From contig MNYM01000009.1 in the NCBI GenBank assembly GCA_001873065.1, positions 1-64,000 of the forward strand: a DNA stretch of 64,000 nucleotides, given 5' to 3'. This stretch comes from Flavobacteriaceae bacterium CG2_30_31_66. GTDB taxonomy: Bacteria; Bacteroidota; Bacteroidia; Flavobacteriales; Flavobacteriaceae. The stretch's first letter is position 1, and every line of letters begins with the position of its first letter. A program made the translations under genes and the position numbers. Of this stretch, positions 45,633 to 54,964 are shown piece after piece. Below the pieces are notes generated by a model that worked only from the letters and a program-made list of their open reading frames with translations, had not been told where the DNA came from and searched no databases.

Positions 45633-46802
45633 TTATTTTTTTACTTTGGTGATGAATATTTTATTTCCATTGATTTTATAATTGATAGGATGAATTTCAT
45701 TGATTACTTCAAAAACTTGTTTAATGGTTTCTGTGTCAAAAGTTGCAGTAATCAATTCTTCTCCTAATGCTGTATCATTATTAAAAATTTCAACATTATA
45801 ATATCTTTCCAGTTTTTTAATGATGCTATTAAATTTCATGTGTTTCATAATGATTTTTCCATCAATCCAAGCAGTATGAATCTCAATATCAGCTTTTTCA
45901 ATATTGGTGGTTTGTAAATCTTTGCACCAATCTGCTTTAAAGCCAGGATTTAAATAAACCGCTTTTTTCGAATCGTATGCTAGTTCTGATGAATATAAAC
46001 TCACGGAACCTTCCACCAAAACAGTTGAAATAGTTGCGTCTTCAGGATACGCACTGACGTTGAATTTAGTTCCTAAAACTCGTACATTTAATTGATTGCT
46101 ATTCACGATAAATGGATGAGTTTCATCTTTTGCCACTTCAAAATATGCTTCTCCAGTTTCAATAAATACTTGACGATGTTGTCCTTTGATAAATCGCACA
46201 GGATATTTTAAAGAAGTTCCTGCATTTAAGGTTACTTTAGTGCCATCAGACAATAAAACAGCAAAACGTTTTCCGTAAGGAACTTTTAGTCTGTTGTATA
46301 ATAATTTTTCGTTTTGATTTTTATTTTCATATACCAATTCATTTCCTTTTTGATTTCCAATTATATTTCCTTGGCTATCTTGAATGGTAAAAATGCCACT
46401 TTCATCAATTACCTTCACGTTTCCATTATCCAAAATCAGCGTTATTTTTTCAGATGGATTGAATTTTTTATCAATAGTTGATGTTGGATTGTTAAAATAA
46501 AAATAACTCACAGAAATTAGGACAATCACTGCAGCTGCATATTTCATGAACGTTTTCATCGTATGCAAACGAACCTCTTTTTTATCTTTTGATATAAATG
46601 CTAAAAGCTTTTTTTCTGATGCTTTGGTATCAAATTTTTTGGTGTTTAAATCAACTAAAAAGTTAACTTTTACAAAATTGGTAAAATGTTTTTTATGTTT
46701 TTCATCCTCGTGCAACCAATTTTCCAAGGCCTCCAATTCGTTCATTGAAGCTTGTTTATTCAGGTATTTGATGATGATATTTTGATGTTTTTTTGAAATC
46801 AT
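45633..46802 (-). CDS. FecR-family anti-sigma factor
   Basis: A membrane-spanning anti-sigma protein of 389 residues. The cytoplasmic N-terminus (residues 1-80) binds the ECF sigma factor; one span is at KYAAAVIVLISVSYFYF; the periplasmic FecR domain (YGKRFAVLLSDGTKVTLNAG, GEAYFEVAKDETHPFIV, VLGTKFNVSAY) and a DUF4974-type C-terminus (MKHMKFNSIIKKLERYYNVE) sense the receptor STN domain. Its receptor partner downstream is truncated. The sigma gene is divergent, 111 bases away, rather than co-directional. Confidence 0.92.
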   Translation of the reverse strand: MISKKHQNIIIKYLNKQASMNELEALENWLHEDEKHKKHFTNFVKVNFLVDLNTKKFDTKASEKKLLAFISKDKKEVRLHTMKTFMKYAAAVIVLISVSYFYFNNPTSTIDKKFNPSEKITLILDNGNVKVIDESGIFTIQDSQGNIIGNQKGNELVYENKNQNEKLLYNRLKVPYGKRFAVLLSDGTKVTLNAGTSLKYPVRFIKGQHRQVFIETGEAYFEVAKDETHPFIVNSNQLNVRVLGTKFNVSAYPEDATISTVLVEGSVSLYSSELAYDSKKAVYLNPGFKADWCKDLQTTNIEKADIEIHTAWIDGKIIMKHMKFNSIIKKLERYYNVEIFNNDTALGEELITATFDTETIKQVFEVINEIHPINYKINGNKIFITKVKK

Positions 46803-46805
46803 GCA

Positions 46806-46839
46806 TTGTTTAATATATTATGATAACGTTATAATTTTG
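46806..46839 (+). promoter_or_regulatory. Candidate promoter for the ECF sigma gene
   Basis: TTG at 46806-46808 and TAATTTTG at 46832-46839 are 23 bases apart, at the long end of the Bacteroidota spacing, about 75 bases before the sigma ATG in the divergent region. The upstream element lies just outside the fecR start. Confidence 0.35.
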
Positions 46840-46913
46840 ACATACCCTAACTTTCTTTCTAAGTATTTTCTAATTTCGCACTAATAATTTTTTAATATTG
46901 TTGACCTTATAAA

Positions 46914-47513
46914 ATGAAAACATATTTTTCAAATGATTTTGATTTAATAGCAGCTCTTAAAAAAGGAAATACAAATGGCTATTCTTTTTTAGTAAACTTT
47001 TACCATAAAAAATTGTGTGTTTATGCCTATAGTTTAACCAATGACAGGGATTTAGCCGAAGATATTGTGCAAAATGTATTCATGAGTATTTGGAATAATA
47101 GATTCAAATTGAAAGAAGATTTTGTCGTTAAAAGTTATTTATACAAATCTGTTTACAATGAATTTATTGATCAATATCGAAAAAATAAAGAAGTATTAAA
47201 ACTCGATAAAAAATATATTGATGCCTTGGCGGAAGTGGTGGAAGAGGAAGATGAAATCTCATTGAATAAATTGGTAACTATTGTAAAAAGAGAAATTGAA
47301 AATTTACCCCCAAAATGCAAACAAATATTTTTATTAAGCAAAGAAGAAGGATTGACAAACGTAGAAATTGCTGAATATTTGAATGTTTCCATCAAATCTG
47401 TGGAGGCGCATATCACGAAAGCATTTGCAATTTTAAGAAGTGCAATTGGCAATAAAATTGATGGTGTGTTGTTTTTGCTTTTTGGCAAAAAAGGAGTTGT
47501 AAATTCATTCTAG
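46914..47513 (+). CDS. ECF RNA polymerase sigma factor (Bacteroidota family 1)
   Basis: A 199-residue sigma-70 family member. Region 2 (FLVNFYHKKLCVYAYSLTND, RDLAEDIVQNVFMSIWNNRF) and region 4 with a helix-turn-helix (LPPKCKQIFLLSKEEGLTNV, EIAEYLNVSIKSVEAHITKA) are complete. It is expected to be held by the FecR protein encoded divergently and released when the matching SusC binds its glycan. Since that susC is broken, it may be orphaned or respond to another receptor. Confidence 0.92.
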   Translation: MKTYFSNDFDLIAALKKGNTNGYSFLVNFYHKKLCVYAYSLTNDRDLAEDIVQNVFMSIWNNRFKLKEDFVVKSYLYKSVYNEFIDQYRKNKEVLKLDKKYIDALAEVVEEEDEISLNKLVTIVKREIENLPPKCKQIFLLSKEEGLTNVEIAEYLNVSIKSVEAHITKAFAILRSAIGNKIDGVLFLLFGKKGVVNSF

Positions 47514-47595
47514 ACATATTTTTTTAAACTCCCAGATTCTCAAATTCGTGAAAATTTGTGGTATTAGTGTCTAAATAAATTGTAGAAAAAAAGAT

Positions 47596-47674
47596 ACTGT
47601 CAGTTCGAGTAATTCCAACTTTTTCGGTGGAATTGTATCGAGAACCCGCTCTGCAAAGTCTCCCGTCTTTGCAG
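47596..47674. repeat. REP-like palindromic intergenic element
   Basis: ACTGTCAGTTCGAG at 47596-47609 leads an imperfect palindrome (AATTCCA 47611-47617 with TGGAATT 47628-47634) ending in TATCGAGAACC; a second hairpin pairs CTGCAAAG (47651-47658) with CTTTGCAG (47667-47674). From memory, GTCAGTTCGAG...TATCGAGAAC elements are dispersed in flavobacterial genomes. It lies downstream of the sigma gene. Confidence 0.6.
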
Positions 47675-47832
47675 CAGTGATAAAAAAATCAACTAATTTC
47701 TTTTCAGAGCTAAAACCTCAATCTTCTTCAAAAGGAATTACTTCATAGTTTCTAATATTTCATTAAAGGAAATTTTTGAAACAATCAAATGTTTCTTTAA
47801 AATAGTTGTATAATCATAATAGGATTTATTTC

Positions 47833-48127
47833 ATAACCTGAATAGTTATTTCAGGACGGGTCAAGGACGGGTCATCAAGCAGGTTATAGCCTAGGTATAG
47901 CGTACTTATAGCGTATTATCTTCAATGATGCTATTAGGATATTATTGTAATGACTGTATCATGATAAGTAATGCAATTCAACACCAAAACATGGAATCTC
48001 ATAAATCTTCAAGTCAACTAAATTTGCAATGCTCCTTCAGATGTTTGATATTTGCTTTTAAAAAATAAAATAGGTTTCAAAAGGTAAAATTTCATTTATA
48101 AACTTTGAACCCAAAACATTGAATCTC
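47833..48127. repeat. Short repeats in the 625-bp gap before recG
   Basis: ATAACCTG (47833-47840) is inverted at 47880-47887 and encloses an 11-base tandem duplication AGGACGGGTCA (47853-47863, 47864-47874). TATAGC follows at close intervals (47885-47912). A 17-base near-identical direct repeat, CCAAAACAT[G/T]GAATCTC, stands at 47984-48000 and 48111-48127. No coding frame of interest was seen between 47514 and 48138. Confidence 0.6.
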
Positions 48128-48138
48128 GAACAAAAAGC

Positions 48139-50274
48139 ATGCGAAATCTCAACAATCCCATCACCTATATCAACGGCATGAGCGTTCAAAGAGCCACGTT
48201 GTTATATACGGAATTGGGAATCAAAACCTGTCATGATTTATTGCATTTTTTCCCTTTTCGATATATTGATAAAACCCAATTTTACCAAATCAATCAATTG
48301 CAACCCAACAGTGCAGAGGTGCAAATTGTTGGAAAAATCACCCAATTAAAAACGGTTGCGCAAACCAAAGGAAGTAGGTTAGTGGCTACATTTCATGATG
48401 CAACTGGCATAATGGAGTTGGTTTGGTTCAAAGGACAAAAATGGATTAAAGATGTTTTGAAAATCAATGAACCATACGTGATTTATGGAAAATTAAATCA
48501 TTTCAACGGATTGTATAGCATGCCTCATCCAGAGATGCAATTAGTTTCTGAATACAAAAAAACACTGCAATCAACGATGCAGCCTGTCTATTCATCAACC
48601 GAAAAGTTGGTAAATGCAGGTATCAGCAACAAAATAATTCGGACTTATATCGAAAATTTATTCAAACAATTTTACGGTGGCATTCAAGAAACATTGTCTT
48701 TAGAAATCATCAACGAATTTCAATTGATTTCAAAAAAAGAGGCGTTATTGAATGTTCATTTTCCTAAAAGCCATGAATTACTTGCCAAAGCGCAATTCCG
48801 ACTGAAATTTGAAGAATTGTTTTTTATCCAATTGCAGTTGGTTAGAAAAAATCTCATCAATAAAACCAACATCAAAGGGATTGTTTTCAAAAATGTTGGT
48901 GCAGCTTTCAATGATTTTTATGAACATCATTTGCCTTTTCAATTGACAAATGCGCAAAAAAGAGTCATCAAAGAAATTAGAAAAGATGTTGCCTCAGGAA
49001 TTCACATGAACAGATTGTTACAAGGTGATGTGGGTTCAGGGAAAACAATTGTGGCTTTATTAACCATGTTATTCGCAATTGACAACGGGTTTCAGGCTAC
49101 ATTAATGGCGCCAACTGAGATTTTAGCAAACCAACATTTTAACGCAATTTCTGAGTTATTGAAAGGAGTCAACATTTCTGTGGAATTGTTAACAGGTTCA
49201 ACCAAACCTAAAAAAAGGAAAGTTATTCATGAAGCATTGGAAGATGGTTCTTTAAAAATTTTAGTAGGAACACATGCGTTGCTCGAAGAAAAAGTGATGT
49301 TTGATAATCTAGGAATTGCCATAATTGATGAGCAACATCGATTTGGAGTTGCACAACGTTCGAAATTGTGGATGAAGAATAGAAAAAGCCTCCCTTTTGG
49401 GGAGGTTGGAGGAGCTTCTCTTCCTCCACACATTCTCGTCATGACAGCAACACCAATTCCAAGAACTTTGGCAATGTCTGTGTATGGTGATTTGGATATT
49501 TCTGTGATTGACGAATTACCTCCTGGCAGAAAAGAAACTAAAACGGTACATCGTTTTGATAGTCAACGGTTGTCAGTACTGAAATTTATGAAAGATGAAA
49601 TTGCCAAAGGCAGACAAGTATATATAGTGTATCCTTTGATTGAAGAATCTAAAGTATTGGATTATAAAGATTTAATGGACGGTTTTGACGGTCTTTCTCG
49701 TGAATTTCCAATGCCACAATATCAAATTAGTATTGTGCATGGACAAATGAAAGCTGAAAAGAAAGACTTTGAAATGCAACGATTTGTAAAAGGGGAAACA
49801 CAAATTATGGTAGCAACCACAGTGATTGAAGTAGGTGTAAATGTGCCCAATGCAAGTGTTATGATTATTGAAAGTGCAGAACGTTTTGGACTTAGTCAAT
49901 TGCATCAATTAAGAGGAAGAGTTGGAAGAGGTGCAGATCAAAGTTATTGTATTTTAATGACAGGAGTCAAACTGTCTGATGAAGCAAAAACTCGTATCAA
50001 AACAATGGTAAGCACCTCTGATGGATTTAAAATAGCAGAAGTAGATTTGAAATTAAGAGGTCCTGGGAATCTCATGGGAACACAGCAAAGTGGCGTTTTG
50101 AACTTAAAAATTGCAAATATTTTGAAGGACTCAAAAATTTTAATTGCGGCAAGAAAAAAAGCTATTGAGTTGTTGAGTAAAGATCCAAATTTATCAAAGG
50201 AGGAAAATGCACTCATCAAAATTGCTTTTACCGAAATGACAAAAACTTCTAAAATTTGGAGTCAAATCTCTTAA
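48139..50274 (+). CDS. recG: ATP-dependent DNA helicase RecG
   Basis: It remodels stalled forks and Holliday junctions. The 711 residues contain the wedge domain (NSAEVQIVGKITQLKTVAQT, DATGIMELVWFKGQKW), Walker A LLQGDVGSGKT, the DEQH box (IIDEQHRFGVAQR), MTATPIPRTLAM, and QLRGRVGRGADQSYC near the end. Between the DEQH box and motif III there is an unusual stretch, RKSLPFGEVGGASLP, encoded by a palindromic repeat (49386-49417) that keeps the frame. The protein should still fold, as the insertion falls where a surface loop is expected. Confidence 0.96.
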   Translation: MRNLNNPITYINGMSVQRATLLYTELGIKTCHDLLHFFPFRYIDKTQFYQINQLQPNSAEVQIVGKITQLKTVAQTKGSRLVATFHDATGIMELVWFKGQKWIKDVLKINEPYVIYGKLNHFNGLYSMPHPEMQLVSEYKKTLQSTMQPVYSSTEKLVNAGISNKIIRTYIENLFKQFYGGIQETLSLEIINEFQLISKKEALLNVHFPKSHELLAKAQFRLKFEELFFIQLQLVRKNLINKTNIKGIVFKNVGAAFNDFYEHHLPFQLTNAQKRVIKEIRKDVASGIHMNRLLQGDVGSGKTIVALLTMLFAIDNGFQATLMAPTEILANQHFNAISELLKGVNISVELLTGSTKPKKRKVIHEALEDGSLKILVGTHALLEEKVMFDNLGIAIIDEQHRFGVAQRSKLWMKNRKSLPFGEVGGASLPPHILVMTATPIPRTLAMSVYGDLDISVIDELPPGRKETKTVHRFDSQRLSVLKFMKDEIAKGRQVYIVYPLIEESKVLDYKDLMDGFDGLSREFPMPQYQISIVHGQMKAEKKDFEMQRFVKGETQIMVATTVIEVGVNVPNASVMIIESAERFGLSQLHQLRGRVGRGADQSYCILMTGVKLSDEAKTRIKTMVSTSDGFKIAEVDLKLRGPGNLMGTQQSGVLNLKIANILKDSKILIAARKKAIELLSKDPNLSKEENALIKIAFTEMTKTSKIWSQIS
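49386..49417. repeat. In-frame palindromic element within recG
   Basis: A 32-base element, AAGCCTCCC...GGGGAGG...GGAGGAGCTT, forms nested stems (CCTCCC with GGGAGG; AAGC with GCTT). It is much richer in G/C than its surroundings. From memory, this CCTCCC/GGGAGG type of palindrome is dispersed between genes in flavobacteria. Here it encodes about ten residues of RecG. Confidence 0.65.
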
Positions 50275-50280
50275 AATCAC

Positions 50281-50345
50281 CGACCAAAAACCAAAATCAA
50301 AAACCAAAAACTCAACACTAAAAATCTCAAAATTCAAAACTCAAC
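50281..50345. repeat. A/C-rich degenerate repeat, related copy at 53085-53130
   Basis: Iterated CCAAAAAC and AAAAACTCAA[C/G]ACTAAAAA words fill the gap between recG and meaB; a similar run with AAAAACTCAGCACTAAAAACTC lies at the start of yidD. It is low-complexity sequence of no evident function. Confidence 0.5.
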
Positions 50346-50347
50346 AA

Positions 50348-51421
50348 TTACAACTCTCTCCCCAACAATCGTTTTGCGGCCAAAAATGGTGAAGTTTTTC
50401 CATTTTCTAATTGGTGAATTTCTTCAGAAAGGGCTTTTTGAACTTTAGGATTTTGATAAAATGAATCCTTTAATTGTTGTTCAATGGTGGATAGTAACCA
50501 AAATTTATTTTGTTCATTTCGCTTTTGTTGAAAAAACCCTGATGATTTTACCATCAAAATATATTCCTGAATCATAGCATCAACTTGAGTAATTCCACTA
50601 TTTTCTATGGCGCTAGTTGTGAGTACTTTAGGTTGCCATTTGCTGTCTTTTAATGGATACAAATGCAAGGCTCTATCAAAAGCAGCTTGCGCAATTTTGG
50701 CATTTCTTTCATTGCCTTTATCAGCTTTGTTGATGACAATTGCATCAGCCATTTCAATTATTCCACGTTTGATGCCTTGCAATTCATCACCAGCACCAGC
50801 CAATTGCAACAACAAAAAGAAATCAACCATAGAATGTACCACAGTTTCTGACTGCCCAACTCCAACTGTTTCAATTATAATGGTATCAAATCCAGCAGCT
50901 TCGCAAAGAATGATACTTTCACGGGTTTTTTGTGCAACACCACCCAAAGAAGTTCCTGCAGGTGAAGGTCTTATAAACGCATTTTTGTCTGTGACTAACT
51001 GTTCCATTCGTGTTTTATCACCCAAAATACTGCCTTTATTCACAGAACTGCTTGGGTCAACTGCCAACACAGCGACTTTTTTTCCTTGGCTAGTAAGTTG
51101 TTTTCCAAATACTTCTATGAAAGTACTTTTTCCTACACCTGGAACACCTGTAATACCAATTCTGACAGAATTATTTGCTAAAGGCAAGCAGCGTTCTATG
51201 ATTTCGTTTGCTTTTTCTTGATGTTTTGGATGCGTACTTTCAACCAAAGTAATGGCTTTGCTTAAAAAAGGAATATTCCCTTTAAAGATATTTTCTACAA
51301 ATTCATCGACAGAATTTTTAGTGGCTCTGAATTGTTTAATCTTTGCAGCACTCAAAGAATTCATCGTTTTTGGTTGAGAAACACCCGGTATTTCATGAAG
51401 TGCAGATGGATTTTTAGCCAT
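50348..51421 (-). CDS. meaB: MeaB/ArgK-type G3E GTPase
   Basis: A chaperone that protects and reloads adenosylcobalamin-dependent methylmalonyl-CoA mutase. It has 357 residues: P-loop GITGVPGVGKST, AVDPSSSVNKGSILGDKTRM, the switch region ETVGVGQSE, base-specifying NKADKG, and a C-terminal dimerisation helix region. Mutase genes are not in this window, so the partner is encoded elsewhere. It is convergent with recG. Confidence 0.93.
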   Translation of the reverse strand: MAKNPSALHEIPGVSQPKTMNSLSAAKIKQFRATKNSVDEFVENIFKGNIPFLSKAITLVESTHPKHQEKANEIIERCLPLANNSVRIGITGVPGVGKSTFIEVFGKQLTSQGKKVAVLAVDPSSSVNKGSILGDKTRMEQLVTDKNAFIRPSPAGTSLGGVAQKTRESIILCEAAGFDTIIIETVGVGQSETVVHSMVDFFLLLQLAGAGDELQGIKRGIIEMADAIVINKADKGNERNAKIAQAAFDRALHLYPLKDSKWQPKVLTTSAIENSGITQVDAMIQEYILMVKSSGFFQQKRNEQNKFWLLSTIEQQLKDSFYQNPKVQKALSEEIHQLENGKTSPFLAAKRLLGREL

Positions 51422-51578
51422 ATTTATAAAATATGAGTAAATTTAGAAATAAAATTTCACTCATTTCGAAACAGAAGAAAAAATGTGTTTTTTTAATTAT
51501 CAAACTTCTAATAGTTTTCCATTTCTATATTCTTCTGAAAGTGCCTATCTTTAGCCCCTGAAATCAGGTATTTTTTAA

Positions 51579-53057
51579 ATGGAACGTTACAAAGAAAATC
51601 AACTCAAAATATACAATTCTCTTTCTAAACAAAAAGAAAATTTCAAACCCATCACAGAAGGCTATGTTGGCATGTACGTTTGTGGACCAACAGTTTACAG
51701 CAACGCACATTTGGGAAATGTAAGAACGTTTATGTTTTTTGATGTAGTGTTCAGATACCTTTTACATTTGGGTTACAAAGTGCGTTATGTTCGAAATATT
51801 ACAGATGCAGGACATTTGGAAAATGACGCTGATGAAGGCGAAGATCGTATTGCAAAAAAAGCACGTTTAGAGCAAATTGAACCTATGGAAGTGGTTCAAT
51901 TGTACACAGTTGATTTTCACAATGTATTGAAAAATTACAACTTTTTACCACCAAGTATTGAGCCAACAGCCACAGGTCATATTGTAGAACAAATAGAAAT
52001 GATCAAAGATATTTTGGCGAAAGGTTTTGCGTATGAAGTAAATGGCTCAGTATATTTTGATGTTTTTGAATACAACAAAAAAGGAAATTACGGTATTTTA
52101 TCTGGACGAAAAATAGAAGATTTAATTCACAATACACGTGCTTTGGATGGTCAATCTGATAAGAAAAATCCGCAAGATTTTGCTCTTTGGAAAAAAGCAG
52201 AAGAACGTCACATTATGCGTTGGCCTTCTCCTTGGAGTGATGGTTTTCCAGGTTGGCATTTGGAATGTTCAGTGATGAGTACCAAATATTTAGGCGAACA
52301 ATTTGACATTCATGGTGGAGGAATGGATTTAAAATTCCCACATCACGAATGCGAAATTGCACAATCGCAAACGTGCAGTGGCATCAAACCTGTGAATTAT
52401 TGGATGCATACAAATATGCTTTTATTAAACAGTCAAAAAATGGCAAAATCTACAGGGAATTTCATTTTACCAAACGAAATTTTGACCGGTGAAAACAGCA
52501 TTTTGCCAAAACCATTTTCGGCAAGTGTGGTGCGTTTTTTTAACATGCAAGCCAATTATAGAAGCATTTTAGATTTTTCTGGCGAAGCATTAGAAGCAGC
52601 TGAAAAAGGGCATGCAAAATTGATGGAAGCTGTCTCGTTTTTAGATAAAATAGAAGCTGGAAATTCCTCAACTTTTGATGTTCAATTATGGAAATCAAGT
52701 TGTTATGCAGCAATGAATGATGATTTCAATACACCAATTCTCATTGCTAATTTGTTTGAAGCAGTGAAATTCATCAACCAAATAAAAGAACAAAAAGCGA
52801 CCATTACCAAAGAAGATTTGTTAGTTTTAAAAGAAACTATGAATGCTTTTGTTTTTGATGTTTTAGGATTGTTGAATGAAACTTCTCAAGAAAATTCAAA
52901 TAAAATAAATGGTGTTATAGAATTACTTATCAAATTGAGAAAAGAAGCCAGAGACAACAAAGATTGGGCTTTGTCAGATCAAATTCGTGATGAATTAGTA
53001 GCCTTGGGAATTCAGTTAAAAGATGGGAGAGAAGGGACTACTTTTACAGTGAATTAA
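51579..53057 (+). CDS. cysS: Cysteinyl-tRNA synthetase
   Basis: A class I synthetase of 492 residues that charges tRNA-Cys. Zinc/Cys-binding [15 protein letters not shown] carries the HIGH-type signature (HLGN); zinc ligands also lie in LECSVMS and [10 protein letters not shown]; the KMSKS loop is KMAKSTGN. The C-terminal helical domain ends with [20 protein letters not shown]. It leads a run with yidD, lgt and a small membrane gene. Confidence 0.97.
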   Translation: MERYKENQLKIYNSLSKQKENFKPITEGYVGMYVCGPTVYSNAHLGNVRTFMFFDVVFRYLLHLGYKVRYVRNITDAGHLENDADEGEDRIAKKARLEQIEPMEVVQLYTVDFHNVLKNYNFLPPSIEPTATGHIVEQIEMIKDILAKGFAYEVNGSVYFDVFEYNKKGNYGILSGRKIEDLIHNTRALDGQSDKKNPQDFALWKKAEERHIMRWPSPWSDGFPGWHLECSVMSTKYLGEQFDIHGGGMDLKFPHHECEIAQSQTCSGIKPVNYWMHTNMLLLNSQKMAKSTGNFILPNEILTGENSILPKPFSASVVRFFNMQANYRSILDFSGEALEAAEKGHAKLMEAVSFLDKIEAGNSSTFDVQLWKSSCYAAMNDDFNTPILIANLFEAVKFINQIKEQKATITKEDLLVLKETMNAFVFDVLGLLNETSQENSNKINGVIELLIKLRKEARDNKDWALSDQIRDELVALGIQLKDGREGTTFTVN

Positions 53058-53080
53058 TGAGAAAATGTAATAATGAATAA

Positions 53081-53374
53081 ATGACGAACTCAAATACTAA
53101 AACTAAAAACTCAGCACTAAAAACTCAATACTTTAAACAGATTCTCATTTTTCCATTCGTGTTTTTAGTTCGATTTTATCAAGTAGCGATTTCGCCTTTA
53201 ACACCTTCAACTTGCAGATACAGCCCAACTTGTTCACATTATACATTAGAAGCTCTGAAAAAACACGGACTTTTTTTTGGTGTATGGTTGGCAATCAAAC
53301 GAATTTTTAGTTGCCATCCTTGGGGAGGCAGTGGTTATGACCCAGTTCCTGAAAAGAAAATACATAAACGTTGA
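53081..53374 (+). CDS. yidD: Membrane protein insertion efficiency factor YidD
   Basis: A small amphipathic inner-membrane protein that assists YidC. The hallmark is [20 protein letters not shown] with [14 protein letters not shown] and the ending [12 protein letters not shown]. The first 18 or so residues come from A/C-rich repeat sequence and look non-native; no better ATG is present, so the start at 53081 is kept with caution. Confidence 0.9.
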   Translation: MTNSNTKTKNSALKTQYFKQILIFPFVFLVRFYQVAISPLTPSTCRYSPTCSHYTLEALKKHGLFFGVWLAIKRIFSCHPWGGSGYDPVPEKKIHKR

Positions 53375-53444
53375 ATTATCGCACTTTCTTATTTGAAGAT
53401 ACGAATAGCTTCACTAAGTTTGCATACATAAAAATAACAATACA

Positions 53445-54302
53445 ATGAACTATTTAGCAATCACTTGGGATCCTTCTTTAGGCATCAATCTTGGTTTTTT
53501 CACCATTCGTTGGTACAGTTTGATGTTTGTAACTGCTTTTTTATTGGGTTTACATTTGATGAAAAAAATCTATATCAAAGACGGAATTCCTGTTGAAAAG
53601 TTAGATACTTTATTCATGTACACTTTCATTTCTATGTTGATTGGAATGCGTTTGGGAGATGTATTTTTTTACAGTTGGGATTATTACCAAAATCATTTAT
53701 TGGAAATTATTTTACCTTTCAAACAACGCGAAGGTGCAACAGCGTTATTTGGGTTGATTAAAGGTTGGGAATTTACTGGATTCACAGGATTTGCAAGTCA
53801 TGGTGCGGCCATTACCATTATTTTTGCTATGTATTTATATGCAAAAAAACACCTGCAAAAACCATGGTTATTTATTTTAGATAGATTGGCTATTATGGTT
53901 GCTTTGGCTGGTTTTTTTATTCGTTTTGGCAATTTTTTCAACTCAGAAATTTACGGAAAAGAGACCAATTCAAATTTTGGTGTCATTTTCAAAGCCAATG
54001 GTGAAGATTTTGCGAGGCATCCAACCCAATTATATGAAGCATTTAGTTATTTAGCATTGTTTTTTGTGATGTGGTATTTGTATTGGAAGACTGATAAAAA
54101 ACAACAACTAGGCTATTTATTTGGACTTTTCATGTTGGTTTTATGGACTTTAAGATTTGTCATTGAATTCCTGAAAGTAGAACAAGCTACTGGAAGAGAA
54201 GAAGGATTTTTTAATCTTTTTAATACAGGACAAGTGTTGAGCATTCCACTAATTCTTGTTGGACTTTGGTTGATGTTTAGAAAAATTAAAAAAGCAGTTT
54301 AA
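53445..54302 (+). CDS. lgt: Prolipoprotein diacylglyceryl transferase
   Basis: It transfers diacylglycerol to the lipobox cysteine of prolipoproteins, the first step in lipoprotein maturation; the lipoproteins in this window need it. The 285 residues include seven likely spans, the FTIRWYSLMFVTAF start, GFASHGAAITII with the essential His, IRFGNFFNSEIYG and HPTQLYEAFSY. It lies 70 bases after yidD and three before the next gene. Confidence 0.96.
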   Translation: MNYLAITWDPSLGINLGFFTIRWYSLMFVTAFLLGLHLMKKIYIKDGIPVEKLDTLFMYTFISMLIGMRLGDVFFYSWDYYQNHLLEIILPFKQREGATALFGLIKGWEFTGFTGFASHGAAITIIFAMYLYAKKHLQKPWLFILDRLAIMVALAGFFIRFGNFFNSEIYGKETNSNFGVIFKANGEDFARHPTQLYEAFSYLALFFVMWYLYWKTDKKQQLGYLFGLFMLVLWTLRFVIEFLKVEQATGREEGFFNLFNTGQVLSIPLILVGLWLMFRKIKKAV

Positions 54303-54305
54303 ATT

Positions 54306-54617
54306 TTGTTAGAAAAATTAAAATTACGTTGGAAAATATCAAGTAATTGGGATATCATTGCAATTATTTTCGTGTTTGCAATCAATGGATCATTTGCAAC
54401 TTGGGTCGTAAAACCAGTAACTTCTTTTTTTGGAATTTCCTTAGAAACAATGTCTCCTTGGATTTACTGGCCGCTAAGAATTGCATTGATTTTTCCAATT
54501 TATCAATCATTGTTGCCAATTGTTGGTTGGTTTTTTGGACAGTTTCAATTCTTTTGGGCTTTTGAAAAAAAGTTTTTAAGCAGATTGGGTTTGGGTTTTT
54601 TATTTAAAAATAATTAA
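54306..54617 (+). CDS. Small membrane protein linked to lgt (DUF6787-like)
   Basis: A 103-residue protein with three hydrophobic stretches (DIIAIIFVFAINGSFATWVV, WIYWPLRIALIFPIYQSLLP, VGWFFGQFQFFWAF). It begins with TTG three bases after the lgt stop. The same small gene follows lgt in related genomes as I recall, suggesting a role in lipoprotein or envelope biogenesis, but no function is established. Confidence 0.7.
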   Translation: MLEKLKLRWKISSNWDIIAIIFVFAINGSFATWVVKPVTSFFGISLETMSPWIYWPLRIALIFPIYQSLLPIVGWFFGQFQFFWAFEKKFLSRLGLGFLFKNN

Positions 54618-54647
54618 TTATGAATTACGAAATACAAATTATTGCTA

Positions 54648-54908
54648 TTAAACTTTCAAACTTTGATGTTTTGAGTGATGAATCAAATAAGTATAAATCC
54701 ACATAATGGTAAAAGTTGGCACTACATCAGTAAAAGGTATGATTTCCTCAATAAAACTGATTATACCTGCGATTTTACCTTTCATTCCAGAATACATTTT
54801 GGTCATGATAAAACCGGAAAGTGGTGCCCAAAAAACATCAATAAAAGGAATCAATCCTACCAAATCCAATAAAATACTCAACAATAATTTTTGAAATTTT
54901 TTATCCAT
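54648..54908 (-). CDS. Small hydrophobic membrane protein, unknown function
   Basis: The 86 residues hold an internal duplication: LVGLIPFIDVFWAPLSGFIM and FIEEIIPFTDVVPTFTIMWI share the pattern I-P-F-[IT]-D-V. Each repeat forms a hydrophobic hairpin. No catalytic motif is visible. It is convergent with the lgt run and divergent from the Nudix gene. It may belong to a family of small two-repeat membrane proteins, but I do not recognise it with confidence. Confidence 0.65.
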   Translation of the reverse strand: MDKKFQKLLLSILLDLVGLIPFIDVFWAPLSGFIMTKMYSGMKGKIAGIISFIEEIIPFTDVVPTFTIMWIYTYLIHHSKHQSLKV

Positions 54909-54964
54909 AGCTTTGCTTACCTTAAAAAAGGAAATAATATGTTTGCTAAAAGTAACTATTCAGT

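Noticed and set aside
49386..49417. Sequencing error in recG
   Set aside because: The extra bases keep the frame and form a structured palindrome, unlike an indel error.
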